Part shown: in pieces, positions 1 through 7,548 of the stretch
Layout: the number at the start of each line of letters is the position of its first letter
Numbering within the stretch: position 1 is the first letter of the stretch
Source of the DNA: Chloroflexota bacterium
GTDB taxonomy: Bacteria; Chloroflexota; Dehalococcoidia; Lucifugimonadales; Lucifugimonadaceae
NCBI GenBank assembly: GCA_002730795.1
Contig: PCAX01000019.1
Span: 2,242-15,017, forward strand
Direction of reading: 5' to 3'
Length of the DNA: 12,776 bases
Notes under the pieces: model-generated
Seen by the model: the letters and a program-made list of their open reading frames with translations, nothing else
Told to the model about the DNA's origin: nothing
The model's database searches: none
Program-made: the position numbers and the translations under genes

Positions 1-1061
1 GCTAGTTGCATTATCCCCATAATGGAGGCGAATTCTATCAACCCGAAAGTCTCTTGTACCAATAAAACGATCAGGGCTCCTAATCCACCAAATCCCGATC
101 CGAAAACAAATATACCAATCCACATAATTGTGGTGTCATCCGTCATTGCGAATAGACAGACCCCAATAATTTGAAGAGCTACAGAAATAATCGTTGCGGA
201 TTTGGCCGTAATTTTTTCACTGATTCTTCCAAAAAACAGTTTTGAACCTATACCCATAAAAGCGATCGTCGTTAGTCCTGTCGTCGCTGCTACAGCTGTA
301 AAACCACTTTCTTCAAAATGTTGTCTTAACTGGGTCAAAACTCCCTGGTAAGTAAAAGTAGCAGCAGTTAATGCAAACATAATTAGCCAAAAGTTTTTTG
401 AAGAAATCGATTGTTTGAGAGTAGTGCCTGATTTGATACTGTTCATATTGGACGAGATATTCTTGCCAGCTTTTTTCATTTCATGTCGGATGATTTCTGG
501 ATCATCTGTGACTATAAAATAGGCAAAAATTGCCAAAATTGCCATCACTATTGCAAAAACTATATATGCCGATTGCCAATTGAGATTTGCGATTATTATT
601 GCAGCTAGAGGCGGCATTGTTATACCCCCAAAATTATTTCCAGCAGTGACTGCTCCCATCATCCGTCCTCTTATTGATGGAAACCAAGCCGCAACGAGTT
701 TTCCTGACGGCAGAACCGTCGCCCCCGGAAAACCGGCATACACTAGAGCATTTAATAAATACCAATGATACAAATTCGATATAAGGGGTCTGAAAAGGAA
801 ACCAGCGGAGATCAAAATAATAGAGAAAACCATTACTGGTCTCAGACCTACCTTATCAGAGAGTTTTCCCGCTATAGGCGCAGTTAGTCCTGAAACTATC
901 GACATTGACAATCCCATATTCAATTGAGTTTGGGTCCAACCGAATTCTTCCATTAATGGTGCCGCGAATTCACCAAAAGAATACTGTGCTGTTCCTATTG
1001 GAAGCCCTGTAGACAGGAATGCGATTAAAGCTACTGGAACGCCACGATAAATTGTTTTCAA
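1..1061 (-). CDS. MFS transporter, 3' end outside the window
   Basis: This gene reads leftward and leaves the window without a stop; about 353 codons are visible. It encodes a hydrophobic inner-membrane protein of the major facilitator superfamily, probably with 12 helices when complete (usual length 400-450). The first helix begins near residue 7. The loop between helices 2 and 3 carries the MFS signature GKLSDKVGLR near residues 65-74. A degenerate second copy, with GRISEK near residue 280, opens the C-terminal half. The central cytoplasmic loop (about 185-220) is lysine-rich. The WFPSIRGRMMG stretch near residue 130 recalls oxalate/formate or monocarboxylate carriers, but the substrate cannot be read from the sequence. 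I chose a TTG start because AGGAG lies 4 bases upstream and the first helix follows directly. It is divergent from the propeller operon. The family is clear and the substrate is unknown. Confidence 0.88.
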   Translation of the reverse strand, partial: MKTIYRGVPVALIAFLSTGLPIGTAQYSFGEFAAPLMEEFGWTQTQLNMGLSMSIVSGLTAPIAGKLSDKVGLRPVMVFSIILISAGFLFRPLISNLYHWYLLNALVYAGFPGATVLPSGKLVAAWFPSIRGRMMGAVTAGNNFGGITMPPLAAIIIANLNWQSAYIVFAIVMAILAIFAYFIVTDDPEIIRHEMKKAGKNISSNMNSIKSGTTLKQSISSKNFWLIMFALTAATFTYQGVLTQLRQHFEESGFTAVAATTGLTTIAFMGIGSKLFFGRISEKITAKSATIISVALQIIGVCLFAMTDDTTIMWIGIFVFGSGFGGLGALIVLLVQETFGLIEFASIMGIMQL

Positions 1062-1065
1062 CTTT

Positions 1066-1070
1066 CTCCT
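1066..1070 (-). promoter_or_regulatory. Ribosome binding site of the MFS gene
   Basis: AGGAG on the minus strand lies 4 bases before the TTG at 1061. No ATG is available at the expected N-terminus, so this site decides the start. Confidence 0.6.
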
Positions 1071-1119
1071 AGTAAAAGTAATGTGGAAATTTTTACACGA
1101 GTTTATTACGAAATTGGCA

Positions 1120-1148
1120 TTGTCTTCTGATTCATAGTACGATGTTAT
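1120..1148 (+). promoter_or_regulatory. Possible sigma-70 promoter of the propeller operon
   Basis: TTGTCT at 1120-1125 and TGTTAT at 1143-1148 are 17 bases apart. Each matches the consensus hexamer at 4 of 6 positions. The optimal spacing and the position 65 bases before the first propeller gene are in favour; the weak hexamers are against. Chance occurrence in AT-rich DNA is quite possible. Confidence 0.22.
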
Positions 1149-1160
1149 TTATCCAAACAG

Positions 1161-1174
1161 ACAGTAATTATTGT
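1161..1174. repeat. Near-palindrome centred on TAATTA
   Basis: ACAGTAATTATTGT is a 14-base inverted repeat with one mismatched pair, lying between the candidate promoter and the first propeller gene. It could be an operator. In AT-rich DNA it may also be chance. Confidence 0.25.
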
Positions 1175-1199
1175 AGCAACCCTTTACAGTTAGGAAACC

Positions 1200-1204
1200 A
1201 AGGA
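1200..1204 (+). promoter_or_regulatory. Ribosome binding site of propeller gene 1
   Basis: AAGGA lies 8 bases before the ATG at 1213. A second ATG at 1209 is out of frame and reaches a stop after three codons, so it is not the start. Confidence 0.6.
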
Positions 1205-1212
1205 ATTAATGT

Positions 1213-2181
1213 ATGGTTGATATTGTTGAATCAAACACCAAATTTGCGCCTGTAGATAGATGGGCTAAACTACCTATGGGAATAACCTTCCGCGGAGATG
1301 CTACATCTGTTGCGACTGATTCCAAGGATAATGTTTACGTATTCAATAGGGGAAACGAACCTATTGCTGTTTTTGATTCTGACGGTAATTTTTTGCGTGG
1401 CATGGGACACGGAGAATTCGTCAGACCGCATGGTATTGAAATTGACAAAGACGACAATATATATGTAGTAGATGATGATGGGCACTTTGTCCAAAAACGT
1501 GATAACGACGGATCAGTTTTATTTACCATTGGTAATAAAAACAAACCCTGTAAATGGCAAAGTGGTGGTATATTCAATCGGCCAACTGATATAGCAATAC
1601 ATCCTGAAACAGGTGAACTTTTTGTTTCTGATGGGTATGGCAATTCGCGAGTCCACAAATTTGATAGAGATGGAAATCATATACTTTCCTGGGGAGTTCC
1701 TGGTTCAGATCCTGGGGAATTTTCGTTACCACACAATATAACAATGATTGGTTTGGACAGAATAGCTGTTTGTGATAGAGAAAATTTTCGATTACAAATT
1801 TTCGATCTTGATGGAAAATTTTTGAAACAAATACACCTTCACCATCCCATGTCCATTACCCAAGGTAAGTTGAGTGATGACAGGCTTTATGTGGGAGAAA
1901 TGATACCACCGCCTGTTCAACAAGGGGTTCCAAATCTTGGAGCTAAAGTCTCCATACTTACTCCAGAAGGGGATATGTTACAGCAAATCGGCGATAAACT
2001 TCCTGGGGAAGGATTGTGGCAGTTTACTTCGCCACATGGAATATCCACTGATTCTGAAGGTTCAATTTATGTCGCGGAGGTTGCTTGGACGAATTATTTT
2101 TCTAGACCAGCTAATTCTGGATTGGATTCTACGCCATTGGGCGAGGTTGTTAGTTTAAGAAAATGGGAAAAGGTCACTTGA
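1213..2181 (+). CDS. NHL-repeat six-bladed beta-propeller, amidating-lyase (PAL) family, paralogue 1
   Basis: This 322-residue protein consists of repeated blades with aspartate/glycine turns of the type FDxDGxF (near 54, 150 and 197). It resembles the catalytic domain of peptidyl-alpha-hydroxyglycine alpha-amidating lyase, a zinc beta-propeller that cleaves alpha-hydroxyglycine peptides to amides and glyoxylate. The landmarks fall in the expected order: FNRG with Arg46, RPHGI with His73, DGYGNSR with Tyr142, LPHN with His174, CDREN with Arg189 and SPHGI with His275. These correspond to the substrate arginines, catalytic tyrosine and three zinc histidines known in rat PAL. No signal peptide is visible, so it is probably cytoplasmic. 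AAGGA 8 bases before the ATG supports the start. It is the first gene of a three-paralogue operon. The fold and family are well supported; the substrate is unknown, and a lactonase or another lyase remains possible. Confidence 0.87.
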   Translation: MVDIVESNTKFAPVDRWAKLPMGITFRGDATSVATDSKDNVYVFNRGNEPIAVFDSDGNFLRGMGHGEFVRPHGIEIDKDDNIYVVDDDGHFVQKRDNDGSVLFTIGNKNKPCKWQSGGIFNRPTDIAIHPETGELFVSDGYGNSRVHKFDRDGNHILSWGVPGSDPGEFSLPHNITMIGLDRIAVCDRENFRLQIFDLDGKFLKQIHLHHPMSITQGKLSDDRLYVGEMIPPPVQQGVPNLGAKVSILTPEGDMLQQIGDKLPGEGLWQFTSPHGISTDSEGSIYVAEVAWTNYFSRPANSGLDSTPLGEVVSLRKWEKVT

Positions 2182-2204
2182 ATTTATTTACGAACATTAT
2201 TAAT

Positions 2205-2211
2205 AGAAGGA
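2205..2211 (+). promoter_or_regulatory. Ribosome binding site of propeller gene 2
   Basis: AGAAGGA lies 6 bases before the ATG at 2218, inside the 36-base gap between the first two propeller genes. This supports independent initiation on a shared transcript. Confidence 0.65.
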
Positions 2212-2217
2212 TATGTT

Positions 2218-3135
2218 ATGAACTATAAACCAGTTGAATATTGGGCTAAATTACCCCATCCTATGTTTTTTAAGGAAGCTACATCGGTGGCTGTTGATTC
2301 TGATGATAATGTTTATGTTTTCAATAGAGGAGATAATCCTTTAATAATCTTCGATAAGGATGGGAATTTTTTGGAAACTTGGGGGAAAGGTGAATTTGAT
2401 CGACCACACGGTATAGAAATAGATGCCGATGACAATTTGTATTTGGTGGACGATTTGGCTCACATTGTTCAGAAGCGAACCAAGGAAGGAAAAATTCTGT
2501 TTCAGATCGGTACTAAAGGACAACCCGCTGATTGGCAGAAAGGGAAACCTTTCAATAGGCCGACGGATGTAGCAGTGCACTCCAAAACGGGAGATTTATT
2601 TATTTCAGATGGGTATGGTAATTCCAGGATCCATAGGTACGATTCAGACGGGAACTGGATACTTTCATGGGGAGAACCTGGATCTTTACCATCACAATTT
2701 TCTCTGCCTCATAATATTGCTATGTTTGGTGATGACGCCCTCGTAGTATGCGATAGGGAGAATTTCAGACTTCAATTTTTCACTTTGGAAGGACAGTTTA
2801 TATCGTTCCAACATATGCATCGCCCCATAGCCGTGACGGAAGGAGTGGAAGAAAAGCAAATTATAGTTGCTGAAGCTGGAGCTCCACCTGTTCAAGAAGG
2901 GGTTCCAGGTTTGGGCCTGAGGGTTGAAATTATAGGTAAAGATGGTACTCGTATTTGTCGTTTTGGCAAAGGCACGAGAGGTGAAGAACATGACCAGTTT
3001 ATAGCTCCACACGGTATAGTTGTAGACTCTCATGGTTCAATTTATATCGCTGAAGTATCGTATACAGCTTTTGGATCAATGCAAGATCCACCGCGAGAAG
3101 TAGCCAGTTTACGAAAATGGGAAACCATGAAATGA
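2218..3135 (+). CDS. NHL-repeat six-bladed beta-propeller, amidating-lyase (PAL) family, paralogue 2
   Basis: This 305-residue paralogue aligns with the upstream protein along its whole length, and long blocks are nearly identical (FNRPTD, SDGYGNSR, SLPHNI, CDRENFRLQ, SLRKWE at the C-terminus). By eye the two are a little over half identical, which points to tandem duplication. The PAL-type residues are kept: Arg37, His64, Tyr133, His165, Arg180 and His265. There is no signal peptide or membrane segment. A strong AGAAGGA precedes the ATG, and the gap to paralogue 1 is only 36 bases, so the genes are almost certainly co-transcribed. Three proline-flanked stretches (for example APPVQEGVP near 222-230) are shared with paralogue 1 and probably form a long inter-blade loop over the active face. 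The family is clear; the reaction is not known. Confidence 0.87.
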   Translation: MNYKPVEYWAKLPHPMFFKEATSVAVDSDDNVYVFNRGDNPLIIFDKDGNFLETWGKGEFDRPHGIEIDADDNLYLVDDLAHIVQKRTKEGKILFQIGTKGQPADWQKGKPFNRPTDVAVHSKTGDLFISDGYGNSRIHRYDSDGNWILSWGEPGSLPSQFSLPHNIAMFGDDALVVCDRENFRLQFFTLEGQFISFQHMHRPIAVTEGVEEKQIIVAEAGAPPVQEGVPGLGLRVEIIGKDGTRICRFGKGTRGEEHDQFIAPHGIVVDSHGSIYIAEVSYTAFGSMQDPPREVASLRKWETMK

Positions 3136-3141
3136 AAGGGG
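3136..3141 (+). promoter_or_regulatory. Ribosome binding site that fixes the TTG start of propeller gene 3
   Basis: AAGGGG begins directly after the TGA of propeller gene 2 and lies 7 bases before the TTG at 3149. The nearest ATG (3165) is out of frame, so this site selects TTG and couples the two genes closely. Confidence 0.65.
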
Positions 3142-3148
3142 CTTCAAA

Positions 3149-4045
3149 TTGACAGTTGTAGGCGATGGATTAAATAGGTATGAAGTTGACAGGGATTGGC
3201 TAAGAAAAAAACCTGAGTTTTGGAACATGGGCGAGTGTGCTGATGTTGCCATTGATTCCCACGATAGATTATGGCTATTCAGTAGATCAAATAACCCTGT
3301 TACTTGCTGGGACGTTGATGGTAACTTTATCGGTTCTTGGGGAGATAGAGGTAATCAACATGGAGAATTTAAAGTTCCACATGGAATTTTTATTGATCGT
3401 GAAGACACAATTTGGCTTGCTGACCACCAAACACATGTAGTCACAAGACATCAAACAGATGGCAAAGTTTTAATGGAACTTGGTGTATTTGGTTATGCAA
3501 GTATTACTGTTACTACTGTAGGGGGTAATGGTGACCCATTTAATAACCCGACTGGGGTGGCATTGGCTTCAGATGGATCTATTTTTGTTTCAGATGGCTA
3601 TGGTAATAGACGGGTACATCGGTTTTCACCAACCGGCGATCTTGAATTATCTTGGGGTGAAGCAGGGACAGGTCCAGGACAGTTTTCCATTCTACATAAG
3701 GTAGGTGTTGATCCTGATGACAGAGTATATATTTGTGATAGGGAAAATAACAGGATTCAAATATTTGATCGGGACGGAAAATATTTGAATCAATGGGATG
3801 ATCTTGTAGGTCCTGGAGATATACATTTTGGTCACGATGGGTTGGTATATGTGGTTGAACAGGGAGGTGGTAATGGCATTTCCATTTGGGATCAAAATGG
3901 CTCAATAATAACTAGATGGAGAGGTAATAAGGAAGCTTGTGTATCAGCTCATGGATGTTGCATTGACTCATCAGGTAATATTTACGTTGCAGAAATAGGT
4001 GATCATATCGATGGTCAAAGAATCACGAAATTTTCTAAAATTTGA
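3149..4045 (+). CDS. NHL-repeat six-bladed beta-propeller, amidating-lyase (PAL) family, divergent paralogue 3
   Basis: This is the third and most divergent propeller of the operon, 298 residues. It starts at TTG 13 bases after the stop of paralogue 2, with a strong ribosome site. The PAL-type landmarks are still in register: FSRS with Arg46, VPHGI with His78, DGYGNRR with Tyr151, ILHK with His183, CDREN with Arg198 and SAHG with His268. Context residues differ: the middle histidine is preceded by leucine instead of proline, and the last is followed by Gly-Cys-Cys. A glycine/threonine-rich insert lies near 117-129, and the SLRKWE tail of the other two is missing. This suggests the same zinc-propeller chemistry on a different substrate. 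There is no signal peptide. The gene ends 25 bases from the convergent malate synthase gene, and I see no terminator hairpin in that gap. Confidence 0.85.
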   Translation: MTVVGDGLNRYEVDRDWLRKKPEFWNMGECADVAIDSHDRLWLFSRSNNPVTCWDVDGNFIGSWGDRGNQHGEFKVPHGIFIDREDTIWLADHQTHVVTRHQTDGKVLMELGVFGYASITVTTVGGNGDPFNNPTGVALASDGSIFVSDGYGNRRVHRFSPTGDLELSWGEAGTGPGQFSILHKVGVDPDDRVYICDRENNRIQIFDRDGKYLNQWDDLVGPGDIHFGHDGLVYVVEQGGGNGISIWDQNGSIITRWRGNKEACVSAHGCCIDSSGNIYVAEIGDHIDGQRITKFSKI

Positions 4046-4070
4046 AAGGTATTGTTTACCCAAAACCCAA

Positions 4071-5753
4071 CTAAAGTTTCTGGTCTTCAGATCCTATGTG
4101 TTTGAGTTCGTTTAACGAATAGGTTCCAAGCGATCTAAAGTCGAATTCTGTGTAATTTTTTATCCATTTCATTGATATATTCATGGCATGTTTGTATCTT
4201 GAAATATCGGTACGTTTCGCATCTTTGCCCAAGTTTAAAATAATGTCTTCACATTCGTTTACCAGTAAGTTTGTAATTATATTAGGATCGTGGGTTTGAC
4301 CTGTTTCTTCACATTTAGCTTGATGAACCAATCGTTGCGCTATTTGGGCAACTGACATTCTGGCAGTAGCTAGATCTTCCATCAGTGCTGGTCGTTCCCC
4401 AGGTCGACCTGCTAACCGGTCTATTCCTTTTGCTCCTCTCCCATTTAGCCAACCTTCAACATATTCGATCAGTACTCTTGCATTTTGCCGAGTACATTCC
4501 ATTGTCAGATCACCATTTGGCGTTTCGATTTTCACAGGGTATTTTTCCGGGTCGGAATTTTCCTGAATAAAATTGCTACTTTTTGGAAACTGTTTAAATG
4601 GCTCTGCTGCCGCTGACATATGGTATATATGTGCCACCCAGGCTCTTACAAATCCTTCTTCGGACTCCCATTGTTTATCAAGCCGTATAGCTTCAGAGGC
4701 TTGTTTATTTATTTTTTGATTTCTGTGGGGAAGGGTGGTCGCCATACCTCCTATCGGTACCGCTGAACGTTTATTACAAATTGCTACTAATCGGCGAAAT
4801 ATATTTGCTATGAATGGAGTACTTTTAATATCTACTCCGAAACGATCCGGCCAAACAGCATTTGCGTCGGCCATAGCATACTCTAGAAGACTGGCTTTTA
4901 GATCCCACCTTGCTGCATTCAATCCAGCTCCATAATCACCCAGCTGATACAAGGATTCTTCCATGCAATAGACCATGGGCAAAGACTCTACCAGTAATAT
5001 TGCTTTGATAGAAGCCTTTTGTAATCCGTCTATTCTATTTCGACATTCGTCAAATATGTCTTTGTAAAGTGCCGATTCTTGAGGGGATTCAGTTTTAGGT
5101 AAGTAAAAATAAATTCCTTGTCCATATGCTGCTTGGGCTTGTCCTGCATAAAACAGTGTCAAAGCCGTAGATAGAAGAGTAGCAGAAACCGGTACACCAT
5201 CTATACGAAAATCTCTTTCATCTAAATGAAGACCCCGTTCACGGTGCATAAAAAAAGGTGTTTTCCCATCTACAATAGTGTAGATTTTGTTTTTTTCTTT
5301 ATCTTGGTACTTCAGTGTTCTATCTATTGCATTTGTTCGATTTACTGCCGCCAAAAAAGAATCATCTAACCTATGACTGGCTGAATCTTCATCATCGTCT
5401 AAGTACCCTTCCGCTCTGTATCCGTCTGGTCCGGGGTTAAGAGCGTTGATAAACATTGGAGTTACATGTGCGGGTCCTGATATCTCAATCCCTGGGTTTT
5501 TTAATTCGTCAGGAAGATCGGGAATTTCCCAGTGAGATTCTGAATCATTAGGAGAATTTACGGATCTAAACTTTCGTCGTCCGTTTAGAGCGTTATTTAT
5601 GGAGTCTATTCGCTCTTCCCTTATGCCAAGTATTCGATCGTGGAACGCATCGTGTAGCCCTGTTATTAATTTAACAAAAGTCTCATTTATTAGTACAGCA
5701 AATTCTGGTTTCGCGCTAAACGTAACTCTGTTAAAATCTGCCCCTTTTTGCAA
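4071..5753 (-). CDS. Malate synthase (divergent, A-type length)
   Basis: Malate synthase condenses glyoxylate with acetyl-CoA to malate in the cytosol (glyoxylate shunt, glycolate use). The 560-residue length fits the A type. Family blocks are in order: HRERGLHL (171-176), standing where RPRGWHL is usual; YFYLPKTES (215-223); LLVESLP with the metal ligand Glu256; GLNAARWD with the metal ligand Asp284, exactly 28 residues on as in E. coli AceB; VWPDRFGV (300-307); GGMATTLP; and LMEDLATA with the likely catalytic Asp460. The usual CHKRG is CNKRS here, so the enzyme is divergent although its catalytic set is complete. The start is TTG: an in-frame TAA sits two codons upstream and AGGAG lies 6 bases before it. 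It is the second gene of an operon with the sigma factor. No isocitrate lyase is visible nearby. Confidence 0.93.
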   Translation of the reverse strand: MQKGADFNRVTFSAKPEFAVLINETFVKLITGLHDAFHDRILGIREERIDSINNALNGRRKFRSVNSPNDSESHWEIPDLPDELKNPGIEISGPAHVTPMFINALNPGPDGYRAEGYLDDDEDSASHRLDDSFLAAVNRTNAIDRTLKYQDKEKNKIYTIVDGKTPFFMHRERGLHLDERDFRIDGVPVSATLLSTALTLFYAGQAQAAYGQGIYFYLPKTESPQESALYKDIFDECRNRIDGLQKASIKAILLVESLPMVYCMEESLYQLGDYGAGLNAARWDLKASLLEYAMADANAVWPDRFGVDIKSTPFIANIFRRLVAICNKRSAVPIGGMATTLPHRNQKINKQASEAIRLDKQWESEEGFVRAWVAHIYHMSAAAEPFKQFPKSSNFIQENSDPEKYPVKIETPNGDLTMECTRQNARVLIEYVEGWLNGRGAKGIDRLAGRPGERPALMEDLATARMSVAQIAQRLVHQAKCEETGQTHDPNIITNLLVNECEDIILNLGKDAKRTDISRYKHAMNISMKWIKNYTEFDFRSLGTYSLNELKHIGSEDQKL

Positions 5754-5759
5754 CTGTTA

Positions 5760-5764
5760 CTCCT
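5760..5764 (-). promoter_or_regulatory. Malate synthase ribosome binding site overlapping the sigma-factor stop codon
   Basis: On the minus strand TAGGAG contains both the TAG stop of the sigma gene (5765-5763) and the AGGAG ribosome site, 6 bases before the TTG at 5753. This arrangement favours translational coupling. Confidence 0.65.
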
Positions 5765-7541
5765 AAATTAAAAGTTCTCTGAGCTCACCAACTTCTTTGT
5801 CTATCCTCAATCGGTTAAGTGCTTTCCGCTCTATTTGACGAATCCGTTCCCTCGTTAAACTCAGTTCGCCACCTATTTCTTCTAATGTACGAGGTCTTCC
5901 ATCTGCTAGTCCGAAGCGGAGGCGCAAGACGCGCCGCTCCCTTTCAGAAAGGTTTAACAGTACTCTTTCAATTTCCTCAGTCATTGAAGATTGTGCTGCG
6001 ATATCCGCAGGAGCAGGTGCGGTGTTATCTTGGATTAAATCGCCGAGTTCATTTTCGCCTTCTTCTCCTATAGGAGTTTCCAGTGAAACGGGTTCATTCG
6101 ACATTTGCAAAATTTCAGTCACCCTTGAAATAGGCAGATCAACTTTGCCTGCTATTTCCTCCACAGTAGGCTCTCTATTTAATTCTTGTCCTAATTCTCT
6201 TCTAGCTCGCATGATTTTGTTGAGGGTTTCAACGACGTGAACAGGTATCCGTATCGTTCGAGCTTGATCAGCTATTGCTCTTGTAATTCCCTGTCGGATC
6301 CACCAAGTCGCGTATGTTGAAAATTTGAAACCTTTTCTGAAATCAAATTTTTCGATTGCTCTCATCAACCCAATATTTCCTTCTTGGATGAGGTCCAGCA
6401 TAGTTAAACCTCTGTTTAGATGCTTTTTCGCGACACTGACTACCAATCGTAGATTAGCTTCACCCAAATGTCTTCGGGCTTTTTCGCCATCCTCTTTTAC
6501 GCGTAAAAAATGTGTCTTAAAAATTGATTCCAACGGATTCAACTGTTTTGTAATTTCCTCGATGGGCAATTCTCCAAAATCGCTGTTAATTTTGGAGCGA
6601 TTATCAAACATATCGAGAAAATCAGATGGGAACATTCTGGAAATACATGAAACGCCCGATATTGAACGATGAATTATTGATTCTTTTTCTTCAAATGTTT
6701 CTTCTCCGTTCATGCTACCGTAGGCTACTAATCTTATAAACGTGTCGTAAGTAGCGTCCCCACGTCTATACAGAGTTTGAAAAAGTTTTATCGATTGCGA
6801 TTCAGCACCAGGGATAATTCCTAAATTATTTGATAAGAATTTTTGTAGTTGGTCGAATGAAAATTCGTCAAAATTTTTACTGTTGATTTTATTTGCTGTT
6901 TTTACATCAACATTAAACGCGTCCGTAAGAAATTGGCTATATTGTTCTTCATTTAAGTCACTAAGATCACCATTATGCGGCAACTTGTGACCTTTGCGTC
7001 CGTCGTCCACTAAGAATCTGAAGTTTGGATCATTGATAAGAGTGTTAAGAGAGTACTTTTTTAATCCTAAGTAATTAAAAACACGCCTTATGATCTGGTC
7101 GTTTTCCGATATATTTTCAATTGTGGTTAGTATCAATTCTGAAGGATTGGGTTTTGTTTCAAACATTTCAGATCCATTCAATTTGGATTCCAACTGGTCT
7201 AGCCACTGAGCTATTTCTACATGTCGTGCTAGCACAACTTCATCTTCTGCCGTCAAAAGTTCTACTCGTCCTATTTCCCGTAAGTACATTCTAACCGTGT
7301 CTTCTGTTAGTTCCGAATCATGAGTATATTGTGAAATAACAGCAATGTTTTCAGTCATTGATCGAGCTGCTTCCCACATATCAAGTTCGGAACGGGTTAC
7401 CTCAGTCGCCCCTTCATCAGCTATTAAATCCTCGTCTTCCATCATGGATTGTCGAGCTAAAGTCAACGTATAATCATCGGTTTCGGTACTTAAATTATTG
7501 TCTATTGTCTCTTCGTAATTAACTTTGCGTTTACGTGGCAC
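5763..7541 (-). CDS. rpoD: RNA polymerase sigma-70 factor, primary (RpoD/SigA) type with a large insert
   Basis: This 592-residue sigma factor directs RNA polymerase to promoters. Region 1.2 spans about 81-112 (YLREIGRVELLTAEDEV). Regions 2.1-2.4 span about 352-435, with NLRLVVSVA, DLIQEGNIGLMRA and YATWWIRQGITRAIADQ, and carry the -10-reading pattern Gln417/Thr420. Region 3 covers about 437-500. Region 4 covers about 523-585, with the helix-turn-helix TRERIRQIE that reads the -35 box. These blocks match housekeeping sigma factors, so TTGACA/TATAAT-type promoters are expected. Residues 113-350 are a long insert with no motif I recognise, and the first 80 residues are acidic and unlike a typical region 1.1. 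The start is GTG: an in-frame TAA lies directly upstream and AAGGA 7 bases before. It is followed by malate synthase after 9 bases. A group 2 sigma cannot be excluded. Confidence 0.93.
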   Translation of the reverse strand: MPRKRKVNYEETIDNNLSTETDDYTLTLARQSMMEDEDLIADEGATEVTRSELDMWEAARSMTENIAVISQYTHDSELTEDTVRMYLREIGRVELLTAEDEVVLARHVEIAQWLDQLESKLNGSEMFETKPNPSELILTTIENISENDQIIRRVFNYLGLKKYSLNTLINDPNFRFLVDDGRKGHKLPHNGDLSDLNEEQYSQFLTDAFNVDVKTANKINSKNFDEFSFDQLQKFLSNNLGIIPGAESQSIKLFQTLYRRGDATYDTFIRLVAYGSMNGEETFEEKESIIHRSISGVSCISRMFPSDFLDMFDNRSKINSDFGELPIEEITKQLNPLESIFKTHFLRVKEDGEKARRHLGEANLRLVVSVAKKHLNRGLTMLDLIQEGNIGLMRAIEKFDFRKGFKFSTYATWWIRQGITRAIADQARTIRIPVHVVETLNKIMRARRELGQELNREPTVEEIAGKVDLPISRVTEILQMSNEPVSLETPIGEEGENELGDLIQDNTAPAPADIAAQSSMTEEIERVLLNLSERERRVLRLRFGLADGRPRTLEEIGGELSLTRERIRQIERKALNRLRIDKEVGELRELLI

Positions 7542-7548
7542 TTATTTT

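Larger units (their letters stand above)
1062..1212. promoter_or_regulatory. Divergent intergenic region, MFS gene / propeller operon
   Basis: This 151-base AT-rich spacer must hold promoters for both the MFS gene (minus) and the propeller operon (plus). It contains the weak plus-strand promoter candidate at 1120-1148 and a near-palindrome at 1161-1174. I found no convincing minus-strand promoter; TACAAT occurs on the minus strand near 1169-1174 without a good -35 box. Confidence 0.5.

Noticed and set aside
1..1061. MFS gene as a pseudogene
   Set aside because: The frame is open for all visible codons and keeps both MFS loop motifs; it is only cut by the window edge.
1213..3135. Propeller genes 1 and 2 as a split or frameshifted single gene
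   Set aside because: Each has a full set of blades and its own start, ribosome site and matching C-terminus, which fits duplication and not disruption.
4046..4070. Terminator between propeller gene 3 and malate synthase
   Set aside because: I found no hairpin followed by a T-run on either strand in this 25-base gap or its immediate flanks.
6325..6672. Plus-strand open frame of 115 codons opposite the sigma factor
   Set aside because: It overlaps conserved sigma region 2 on the other strand; its composition reflects the sigma codons.
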